Below are positions 34,321 through 41,557 of a DNA stretch of 64,000 nucleotides, in pieces (position 1 is the stretch's first letter; each line of letters begins with the position of its first letter). Under the pieces are notes generated by a model that was not told where the DNA came from, did no database searches, and was given only the letters and a program-made list of their open reading frames with translations. The position numbers were made by a program, and so were the translations under genes. This stretch comes from Pseudomonadota bacterium. Lineage in GTDB: Bacteria; Pseudomonadota; Alphaproteobacteria; Rhizobiales; Rhizobiaceae. The stretch covers positions 62,001-126,000 of the forward strand of contig JAEXYH010000038.1 of NCBI GenBank assembly GCA_023451735.1. The letters are read 5' to 3'.

Positions 34321-34847
34321 CAAGACAATCGCCTGCACGGCGCCTCCTGACGAACGATGCCGGCACGTCCGGCATCGAATTCGCCCTGACCGCGCCCATC
34401 ATCATCCTGCTGTTTCTCGGCGCGGCCACGCTTTACGATCTCCTGCGCTCCTATAACAGAATCATCGAGGCCAACGGCATCGTGGCGGACGTCGTCGCGC
34501 GCCAGATGACGATGGACGACGCCTTCTTCAGCAAGACCTATGGCGCCTTCGTCAATCTCCAGGCGGACAAGTCGATGCCGAATGCGCTGCGCATTACAAG
34601 CGTAGTCTGGAAGGATGGCAAATATGCCGCCGACTGGACGAAGAAGGCAGGAACGACGGCCCTGCTTCCCGAACAGAAACTGGACGCGGCGACCCTGCCG
34701 ACCATTCCGGCCGGCGACTCGATCATCCTCGTTGAGGGCGTGACGCAATATACCGCGCTTGCCGCGCTGTTCGGTTTCGGAACCGTCACCTATTCGGAAA
34801 ATGCCTTCACCCGACCGCGCTTTACCGCATCCGTCAAAGGGTCATGA
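34317..34847 (+). CDS. TadE-like pseudopilin, second copy
   Basis: A 176-residue protein with the TadE segment GTSGIEFALTAPIIILLFLGAATLYDLL after a short polar head, and a periplasmic domain that has no conserved Cys. It overlaps the previous gene by four bases and ends the tadG-tadE-tadE operon. The two TadE-like proteins share only the N-terminal region. Confidence 0.82.
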   Translation: MTRQSPARRLLTNDAGTSGIEFALTAPIIILLFLGAATLYDLLRSYNRIIEANGIVADVVARQMTMDDAFFSKTYGAFVNLQADKSMPNALRITSVVWKDGKYAADWTKKAGTTALLPEQKLDAATLPTIPAGDSIILVEGVTQYTALAALFGFGTVTYSENAFTRPRFTASVKGS

Positions 34848-34998
34848 CAATCTCGTGACGCGCCTCAGCGCAGCTGGACAAATCCCGCCGCAATTGAGAT
34901 TTTTCCAGATACCTTCATAAAAACAATGGATTACGACTATCCCCACACACTGCAGTCACCCCTTTGTGACCTCCATCATCTTCGATTTGACACATAAA

Positions 34999-35014
34999 TT
35001 AACTTCTCGCTAAC
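34999..35014. promoter_or_regulatory. Possible CtrA site
   Basis: TTAA-CTTCTCG-CTAAC matches the alphaproteobacterial CtrA consensus TTAA-N7-TTAAC with one mismatch. It lies 76 bp before the IalB-like gene. A single near-match of this length is weak evidence. Confidence 0.3.
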
Positions 35015-35089
35015 CGTCGCCGCATTGAATGGCGACGTCAGTTTCAAGGCCCATCTCCCGGGTCTGTTCGTGTTTTTTGTGGAGACATC

Positions 35090-35584
35090 ATGCGCACCAA
35101 ATCTGCAGTTCTTGCACTCGCCCTCACCTTCGTCTCGGCCACAGCCTCCGCCGCGGCTCAGCCAACCCGGATCAAGCAGTTCGAAGCCTGGGGCGTTTAT
35201 TCCTACAGCAACAATGGCAAGACCAGCTGCTACGCCCTGTCCGTGCCGACCAGTTCCGCGCCGGCAAGCGTCAATCACGGCGACAACTTCTTCCTGATCT
35301 CGCCCCAGGGCCAAGCATACATGCCGCAGGCGATCATGGGTTATGGCTTGAGACAGGGGTCGGATGTGACGGTTGCCGTGGACAGCCAGCAATTCGACCT
35401 CGCGCCGCGCGACAATACGGCCTGGGTACGCGACCAGAGCCGCGAGCCGGCGCTGGTAAACGCAATGCGTGGCGGCAGCCGCATGACGGTTCAAGCAACC
35501 TCGGGCCGCGGCACCAATACAAACTACACCTATTCGCTGAGTGGCGTCACGGCTGCGTTGCAGGAAGTGAGCCGGTGCCGCTGA
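35090..35584 (+). CDS. IalB-like periplasmic protein
   Basis: A 164-residue exported protein: signal peptide about 1-22 (ending ASAAA), then the IalB-family pattern of GVYSYSNNGKTSCYALSVP and HGDNFFLISPQGQAYMPQ. IalB was named for Bartonella invasion of erythrocytes; in free-living rhizobia the family is common and its function unclear. Two Cys in the mature protein may form a disulfide. It is followed by an SH3-domain gene 44 bp downstream, probably the same operon. Confidence 0.75.
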   Translation: MRTKSAVLALALTFVSATASAAAQPTRIKQFEAWGVYSYSNNGKTSCYALSVPTSSAPASVNHGDNFFLISPQGQAYMPQAIMGYGLRQGSDVTVAVDSQQFDLAPRDNTAWVRDQSREPALVNAMRGGSRMTVQATSGRGTNTNYTYSLSGVTAALQEVSRCR

Positions 35585-35628
35585 GGAAAGCGGCCTGAGC
35601 ATCGGCGAAACGGAGTAGCCTGAAACAT

Positions 35629-36207
35629 ATGACACGGATTAGATTTCGGCGGCGCTTCGTTGCCGTCACCCTGGCGGCTGCGCTCGGACTGCCTCTCACC
35701 GTGCCGTTGAAGGCCGCCGACGTCCAGCCGGCAAGCGCTGCCGGCAGTCTTGGCGCAGGCTTCCGGACAGGTCGGGTAACGGGGTATCCTGTTCCTCGCT
35801 TCGTCTCGCTGAAATCCGCAAACGCCCATATGCGCGTTGGGCCATCGACGGATTATGCGACCAACTGGGTTTATTCGGCGCGCGGACTGCCACTCGAGAT
35901 TATCGAGGAATTCGGCAACTGGCGGCAGGTACGCGATGCGGATGGGACCAGCGGCTGGATGTTTGCACCGCTTCTTTCCGGCCGCCGCACGGCCGTGGTC
36001 GGCCCGTGGATGAACAAATCGGTGGCGCTTCATGCCGCACCACGCTCATCGTCGTCCGTCATTGCGGAACTCGCGCCATCGGTTCGGCTGGACTTGAAGC
36101 AATGCGACGGCTCCTGGTGCGACGTGTCGCTTCAGAGCCGCCGGCTGTCCGGTTATGTCGCCCAGGCCGATCTCTGGGGCGTTTATCCCCACGAGAAGGT
36201 GGAGTAA
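35629..36207 (+). CDS. Exported bacterial SH3-domain protein
   Basis: A 192-residue protein with a twin-arginine-like head RRRFVAVTLAAALGLPLTVPLKA (signal peptide about 1-29) and two SH3b repeats, about 60-110 (ANAHMRVGPSTDYATNWVY, with GWMFAPLL) and 125-185 (VALHAAPRSSSSVIAELAP, with SGYVAQADLWG). Bacterial SH3 domains commonly bind peptidoglycan or peptide stems. Located between the IalB-like gene and a convergent D,D-carboxypeptidase gene, fitting a cell-wall role. A RIME-like repeat follows. Confidence 0.8.
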   Translation: MTRIRFRRRFVAVTLAAALGLPLTVPLKAADVQPASAAGSLGAGFRTGRVTGYPVPRFVSLKSANAHMRVGPSTDYATNWVYSARGLPLEIIEEFGNWRQVRDADGTSGWMFAPLLSGRRTAVVGPWMNKSVALHAAPRSSSSVIAELAPSVRLDLKQCDGSWCDVSLQSRRLSGYVAQADLWGVYPHEKVE

Positions 36208-36214
36208 TCCGTTT

Positions 36215-36318
36215 AGAGCATTTCCGCTTTTCTTCGAAAAACGAAAGCGCTCTGCCTCTCTGGCTTAAAGTGCAATTTCGGACAAGAAACCGTTTCCCGC
36301 TTTTGCTGGAATGGCTCT
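36215..36318. repeat. RIME1-like intergenic element
   Basis: About 104 bp, bounded by near-inverted ends AGAGCATTTCC (36215-36225) and GGAATGGCTCT (36308-36318). It has two palindromes, a GCTTTTC...GAAAGC hairpin and an AATTTC...GCTTTTGCTGGAAT arm. Length and two-palindrome layout match RIME1 of Rhizobium and Ensifer. The second half repeats the element at 17773. It sits between the convergent SH3 and carboxypeptidase genes. Confidence 0.7.
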
Positions 36319-37573
36319 AGCGCACCACGAAACAGTCTATCGACCGAGTCTGAAGCACCGAGCACGCTTTTGCCGCGCTGTCACGGTCTGCAAAGCCCGT
36401 CAGCCGGGCGCGATAAATCTCGCGGCCGCCGGAGCTGGAGCCCTGGACGCTCGGGGCGATCTGGCCGAAATCGGAAAGCAGAGGCAGCGCGGAATTGAGC
36501 GCACCCGTGGCGGCCGATTGGCTGCCTGCAGCGGCAATCTGGATATCCCAAACCGGCGCTCCCTGCATGCCCCCCTGCCTCGCCATGGCTTCCATCGGCA
36601 ACGCTTTGGGCGGCGTCGCGTAAGGCGTGACGCTTGCAGCACTTGCGGTCGTTTCGCCAAGGATGATTTCGGTACGCGGACGTGGAACCGGCGCTTCGGC
36701 GATACGGGTCGCGACACCCTCGGCCGGACGTTTCTGCTGGCCGGTTGCGGCAACGGCGACACCCGGCAGACCACTGCCGCCAGGAACAACCTGATCCAGC
36801 AGATCCGCCATCCGGTTGTCGCGTTGGCGCGCCGTCTTGCCGCCGAGCACGACGCCGATCACCCGGCGTCCATTCACATCGACCGCGCTCGCAATATTAT
36901 AGCCCGAAGCGTTGATAAAGCCCGTCTTGATCCCGTCCATGCCGGGATAGCGGTACATCAGATTGTTATGACCTTTGATCGTACGGCCGCGGAAGCTGAA
37001 CGAGCGCTGCGAGAAGATCTTGTATTCCCGTGGATAGTCGCGGATGAGCGACAGCGCCATCACCGCCATATCCCGCGCCGTCGTCACCTGCGCCTTGTCC
37101 GGCAGGCCCGATGCATTGCGGAAGACGGTATTTCCCATGCCGAGCTGGCGCGCTTTTTTTGTCATCAACACGCCGAAACGCTCTTCGGATCCTCCCAGAT
37201 GATCGCCCATCGCGGCAGCTGCATCATTTGCGGAACGAATGGCCATTCCATAAACAGCCTCGCGCACGGTGATCGTCTGGCCGGCGGGCAGACCGAGTTT
37301 GAACGGAATCTTCGACGCCGCATTCTTCGTCATCACGATCCTGTCGTCCCAATGCAGACGACCGGTGCGCAAAGCCTCGAAGGTGAGGTAGAGCGTCATC
37401 ATCTTGGTCAGCGACGCGGGATGATTGAGCGTCTGGGCGTTCTGCGACGCGAGAACCTTGCCGCTTTGCACATCGTAGATGTAATGCGCATAGCCGGCCT
37501 CGGCGGTCCGGCTGATTGATAGAAAGGCGCCTGCCACAAACACGAACGCCATGATCCGCCGGATTAGAAGCAT
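36317..37573 (-). CDS. D-alanyl-D-alanine carboxypeptidase with SPOR-like C-terminus
   Basis: A 418-residue penicillin-binding enzyme (PBP5/DacF type) that trims the terminal D-Ala of peptidoglycan. Active-site motifs are complete: SLTK (Ser54, Lys57), SAN (114-116) and KTG (216-218). Signal peptide about 1-26. The C-terminal 75 residues (VWDIQIAAAGSQSAATGALN through DSAAKACSVLQ) form an SPOR-type domain, which targets denuded septal glycans. ATG 37573 was preferred for GGGGGAG just upstream; the frame opens nine codons earlier. The stop overlaps the RIME-like element by two bases. Confidence 0.88.
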   Translation of the reverse strand: MLLIRRIMAFVFVAGAFLSISRTAEAGYAHYIYDVQSGKVLASQNAQTLNHPASLTKMMTLYLTFEALRTGRLHWDDRIVMTKNAASKIPFKLGLPAGQTITVREAVYGMAIRSANDAAAAMGDHLGGSEERFGVLMTKKARQLGMGNTVFRNASGLPDKAQVTTARDMAVMALSLIRDYPREYKIFSQRSFSFRGRTIKGHNNLMYRYPGMDGIKTGFINASGYNIASAVDVNGRRVIGVVLGGKTARQRDNRMADLLDQVVPGGSGLPGVAVAATGQQKRPAEGVATRIAEAPVPRPRTEIILGETTASAASVTPYATPPKALPMEAMARQGGMQGAPVWDIQIAAAGSQSAATGALNSALPLLSDFGQIAPSVQGSSSGGREIYRARLTGFADRDSAAKACSVLQTRSIDCFVVR

Positions 37574-37832
37574 CTGCTCCCCCTCGTTACTGCGGCCCAT
37601 GAATACTGACCCAACATGGTGCGAAAATGACTCGATTTGAAATTAAATCAAGTTCTTGACCTATGGTTAATCCACCGACCCACAATTCGCTTAGCCATCA
37701 AAATACTGATCCCGTATCACAATAAAACAGAGGCTGTGAATGATTGCATTTTAACGAATTGGTTAACCTGAACTTTAAAGCCAGGTTTCTAGCTTGCCGC
37801 CGAGTCCAATCTCCAGAGGAGGAAAGCTCGGA

Positions 37833-38783
37833 ATGATTCCGATGTCTTCGCGGCTGACCCAGATGGTTCAAACGTCTCTTACCATCAAGGTCTTTGCAAT
37901 CTGCTTCGTATCCGTCCATGTGCCGTTGTTGGTGTTCATCGTTTATCTCGCGGGCGGCAATGCGGCCAAGGCCGAGCCGGTCCTGCTTCTGCTTCTCGCC
38001 GCGACCATAGCTGGAACAGCCATTTGCCTTCTGAGCCTCTGGTGGATGATTCGGCCGCTCAGCCAGCTGGCACATGCCATCAAGATCTATCGCGCGAATG
38101 GCACTCCCGTCCGTATGCGTATAGATCGCAACGATGAGATAGGCCTTCTGGCATCCACCGTGACGGCGATGGTCGCGGAGACGGAAACGCTGATGGCCAA
38201 GCTGCGCCATCAGGCGATGACCGATATTCTGACCGGACTGGGAAACCGCCGCTGGCTGAACGAGCGGGCAGCCGAAGAACTGGCGCGCGCGGAACGGCTG
38301 GGAGAGCCGCTGTCGATCATCGTACTGGACCTCGACCGCTTCAAGGGCATCAACGACGGCCACGGCCACGAGACCGGCGACCGGGTTCTGGTTGCGACCG
38401 GCGAAGTCGTCAGGACGTGCCTTCGTCCTTATGATCTCGCGGCGCGTATCGGCGGTGAGGAATTCTGCATCCTGCTTCCCCGCACCACGCTTGATGAAGC
38501 CGAAGCAATCGGCGAAAGGCTGCGCACGGCCCTGGCGGCGACAACCGTGCCGCCGTTGCGGCGGGGGCGGATGACGGCAAGCTTCGGCCTCTGCGCCGCC
38601 GGCCACGGCGACCGCCTGCCCGACATGCTGCTGCGCGCAGACTTTGCCCTCTACGAGGCCAAGCGCGATGGTCGAAACTGCATAAGGCGCGCCCATGACA
38701 GCCATACAGAAGAGGCGTTAGCGTCAGCAAAACGCGTGCCGGCGAACACCGCTTCCCCCGTCAACGGCACGCATATCCTCTGA
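37833..38783 (+). CDS. Membrane-bound diguanylate cyclase with HAMP domain
   Basis: A 316-residue protein: two transmembrane helices (about 17-39 and 50-70), a HAMP linker (about 70-125) and a GGDEF domain. The active site is GGEEF near residue 207, and an RxxD autoinhibitory site (RPYD) lies five residues upstream, so the enzyme should make c-di-GMP and be feedback-inhibited. AGGAGG precedes ATG 37833 with good spacing. Divergent from the carboxypeptidase gene. The sensory input is not evident; the periplasmic loop is very short. Confidence 0.88.
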   Translation: MIPMSSRLTQMVQTSLTIKVFAICFVSVHVPLLVFIVYLAGGNAAKAEPVLLLLLAATIAGTAICLLSLWWMIRPLSQLAHAIKIYRANGTPVRMRIDRNDEIGLLASTVTAMVAETETLMAKLRHQAMTDILTGLGNRRWLNERAAEELARAERLGEPLSIIVLDLDRFKGINDGHGHETGDRVLVATGEVVRTCLRPYDLAARIGGEEFCILLPRTTLDEAEAIGERLRTALAATTVPPLRRGRMTASFGLCAAGHGDRLPDMLLRADFALYEAKRDGRNCIRRAHDSHTEEALASAKRVPANTASPVNGTHIL

Positions 38784-38898
38784 AGCCTGCCAACGTCGCC
38801 CGGCATCGGCCCGTTGCCAGGCGACCGGCTTTGCGCATAACGTTCCGGCTGCGGTGAGGGAGAACACCGCGCTTCAGACGTTCATGGGGAGGAACAGC

Positions 38899-39675
38899 AT
38901 GAACAGATCCGTGGTCGTCACCGGCTCCACCAGCGGCATCGGGCTCGGCATCGCCAAGGCTTTCGCGGCCGAGGGCGACAATGTCATCATCAACGGCTTT
39001 GGTGAAAAAGATAAGATCGAGGCGATCACGGCATCGCTCGATGCCGCCGGCGCCGGCACCGTCCTTCATCATCCCGCCGACATGACGAAACCGGACGACA
39101 TCGAAAACCTTATCCTGACCGCCCGCGAAAGCTTCGGCACGGTCGACGTTCTCGTCAACAACGCTGGCATCCAGCATGTCGCCCGGATCGAGGAATTTCC
39201 GCCGGAAAAATGGGATCAGCTGCTCGCCATCCTGCTCTCCTCCGCTTTCCACACCATGCGCCACGCCATCCCCTTGATGAGGGCCACGGGCAAGGGGCGG
39301 ATCATCAACGTCGCCTCTGCCCATGGCCTCGTCGCCTCTCCCTTCAAATCGGCCTATGTGGCGGCCAAACACGGCATCATGGGCCTGACCAAGACGGCAG
39401 CTCTGGAACTTGCGCAGGAAAACATCACCGTCAACGCGATCTGCCCCGGTTTCGTGCTGACCCCGCTGGTCGAAAGGCAGATCCCCGATCAAGCCCGCGA
39501 AAAAGGCATCAGCGAGGAAAAGGTCAAGGATGAGGTGATGTTGCGCCTGCAGGCGACCAAGGAGTTCGTCGGTATCGACGAGGTGGCGGCGGCGGCAATC
39601 TATCTGGCAAGCGATGCCGCAAGGAGCATAACCGGGTCGCATATCTCCATCGACGGCGGCTGGACGGCGCAGTAA
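38899..39675 (+). CDS. bdhA: D-beta-hydroxybutyrate dehydrogenase
   Basis: A 258-residue short-chain dehydrogenase that oxidises 3-hydroxybutyrate to acetoacetate in polyhydroxybutyrate turnover. Rossmann motif TGSTSGIGLGIAKAFA (about 8-23), NNAGIQHV, catalytic Ser-Tyr-Lys in the VASAHGLVASPFKSAYVAAKHG segment, and the C-terminal SIDGGWTAQ. BdhA enzymes have the substrate contact LRLQATKEFVGIDEVAAAA, which is present. The start at 38899 follows GGGGAGG; the in-frame GTG 45 bases earlier lacks a ribosome binding site. xdhA starts 81 bp downstream on the same strand. Confidence 0.9.
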   Translation: MNRSVVVTGSTSGIGLGIAKAFAAEGDNVIINGFGEKDKIEAITASLDAAGAGTVLHHPADMTKPDDIENLILTARESFGTVDVLVNNAGIQHVARIEEFPPEKWDQLLAILLSSAFHTMRHAIPLMRATGKGRIINVASAHGLVASPFKSAYVAAKHGIMGLTKTAALELAQENITVNAICPGFVLTPLVERQIPDQAREKGISEEKVKDEVMLRLQATKEFVGIDEVAAAAIYLASDAARSITGSHISIDGGWTAQ

Positions 39676-39756
39676 GCTACACAGCCCGCGAACAGCCCAA
39701 AATGGCGACCGGGTGATTCTTGACTGGGAGCCGGCAACGGCGGACGAAGGAGACCG

Positions 39757-41229
39757 ATGAATTCAGCCATTCGCTTCATCCTCAATGGGGAAGACGTGAC
39801 CCTTGGAGATTTTTCACCAACGGACACGCTTCTTGACTATCTCCGCCTGACGCGGCGGTTGACGGGGACGAAGGAAGGATGCGCCGAAGGTGATTGCGGC
39901 GCCTGCACCGTGCTTGTCGGCCGGCTGACCGAAACCGGCCTGCGCTACGAAGGCGTCAATGCCTGCATCAGACTGCTCGGCTCTATGCACGGCACCCATG
40001 TCGTCACCGTCGAGCATCTGGCGGCAACAGACGGCACGCTGCACCCGGTTCAGCAGGCGATGGTCGATTGTCACGGCTCGCAATGCGGTTTCTGCACGCC
40101 GGGCTTCGTCATGTCGCTTTACGGCCTGTGGCTTTCCAACGAAAACCCGAGCCGCGCCGAGATCGAAAGCGCGCTGCAGGGCAATCTCTGTCGCTGCACG
40201 GGTTATGAACCGATCGTCAGGGCCGCCGAACAGGTCGCCTTGAGCCGGCCGAGTTCGCTCTTCGACCCGCTGGAGCGCGACCGGACGGAGATCCTGGCAA
40301 AACTCTGGTCGATTCGTTCGGAAATGCGGACCGTCGTCATCGAGAAGGATGGCGCACGCTCCATCGTGCCGGCTTCGCTCGAAGCTTTTGCCGACGCGCT
40401 GGCCGACGAGCCACATGCCACGGTGGTCGCGGGCGCCACCGATGTCGGCCTGTGGGTGACCAAGCAGATGCGCAGGCTCGACCCGGTCATCTTCATCAAT
40501 CATCTCCCCGAACTGCAGACGATCGCCGTGGAACCGACCGGCATCACCATCGGTGCCGGCGTGAGCTACGCCGAGGCCCATGGTTTCCTCGAAGCGATCA
40601 TCCCCGCATTCGGAAAACTGTTCGATCGCATAGGCGGGCAGCAGGTGAGAAACGCCGGCACGATCGGCGGCAATATCGCCAACGGTTCGCCGATCGGCGA
40701 TACGCCGCCTCCGCTGATTGCGCTTGGCGCAACGCTGACGTTGCGCTCCCATTCCGGCCGCCGCACCATGCCACTCGAAAATTACTTTCTGGCCTATGGC
40801 AAGCAGGACCGCATGGCCGGCGAGTTCGTCGAAAAGATCCTCGTGCCGCGACCGCCGGAAAACGCCCATTTCGCCGTCTATAAGATTTCCAAACGTCGCG
40901 ACGAGGATATTTCCGCTCTCTGCGGCGCCTTCAACCTGATGCTCGACCTCGACAGCCATGTGGAGGATATCCGCATTGCCTTCGGGGGCATGGCCGCAAC
41001 CCCGAAACGGGCAGTCCATGTCGAACAGGCATTGATCGGCAAACCGTGGCGATGGGATACGATTGCCGCGGCACGCGAGGCCTTCGATCAGGATTACCAG
41101 CCACTGACCGACTGGCGGGCAAGCGCGGAATACCGCAGCCTGACGGCAAAAAACCTGCTCACCCGGTTTTTCCTGGAGACGGCCGGCGCTCCGGTGGAAT
41201 TGCAACGGTTCGAGATGGAGGAGGTGTGA
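39757..41229 (+). CDS. xdhA: Xanthine dehydrogenase small subunit (FeS and FAD)
   Basis: A 490-residue subunit. The N-terminal ferredoxin domain binds the first [2Fe-2S] cluster through Cys42, Cys47, Cys50 and Cys70. The helical domain binds the second through Cys110, Cys113, Cys145 and Cys147. The FAD domain follows (about 200-380) with VVAGATDVGLWV and NAGTIGGNIANGSPIGDTPP. It passes electrons from the molybdenum subunit to NAD. The partner xdhB lies 328 bp downstream on the same strand, a gap filled by repeats rather than the usual overlap. Confidence 0.95.
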   Translation: MNSAIRFILNGEDVTLGDFSPTDTLLDYLRLTRRLTGTKEGCAEGDCGACTVLVGRLTETGLRYEGVNACIRLLGSMHGTHVVTVEHLAATDGTLHPVQQAMVDCHGSQCGFCTPGFVMSLYGLWLSNENPSRAEIESALQGNLCRCTGYEPIVRAAEQVALSRPSSLFDPLERDRTEILAKLWSIRSEMRTVVIEKDGARSIVPASLEAFADALADEPHATVVAGATDVGLWVTKQMRRLDPVIFINHLPELQTIAVEPTGITIGAGVSYAEAHGFLEAIIPAFGKLFDRIGGQQVRNAGTIGGNIANGSPIGDTPPPLIALGATLTLRSHSGRRTMPLENYFLAYGKQDRMAGEFVEKILVPRPPENAHFAVYKISKRRDEDISALCGAFNLMLDLDSHVEDIRIAFGGMAATPKRAVHVEQALIGKPWRWDTIAAAREAFDQDYQPLTDWRASAEYRSLTAKNLLTRFFLETAGAPVELQRFEMEEV

Positions 41230-41557
41230 TGATGGTTGTTTCAAGCACGCCTCATTCGGGCCTTGGCGAAATACCCCTCACCCGGAGCGCGGCAAGCGCG
41301 CTCCGCCTCGCCCCGCAAACGGGAAAAGAGGGCGTGCCTGATGTAAACATGGGATGTAACTCGGGACGGCGCGGCACGCTCCAGATGATCTCCCCTCTTG
41401 TGAGAGAGATGTCCGCAAAGCTGACAGAGGGGGATGGCGACCTCTCGGCGGCTCAACCCGATGACGCAGCACCCCGACATACCCACCTCTGCCCTGCCGG
41501 GCATCTCCCCCACAAAGGGGGAGATCACCATACGGCCAACCTCGGAGGCAGCCTCTG
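41230..41557. repeat. Repeat mosaic between xdhA and xdhB
   Basis: 328 bp with no gene-like frame but several hairpins of rhizobial intergenic type: GGAGCGCG-GCAAG-CGCGCTCC (41284-41304), an ATCTCCCC...GAGAGAGAT arm pair (about 41387-41411) and ATCTCCCCC-ACAAA-GGGGGAGAT (41503-41525). The ribosome binding site GGAGG of xdhB can pair with the following CCTC. Short ATCTCCC/GGGAGAT palindromes of this kind recur between genes in Rhizobium genomes. Confidence 0.65.

Noticed and set aside
37751..37768. TTAA-N8-TTAA before the GGEEF gene as a CtrA site
   Set aside because: The spacer is eight bases instead of seven, so the match is poor.
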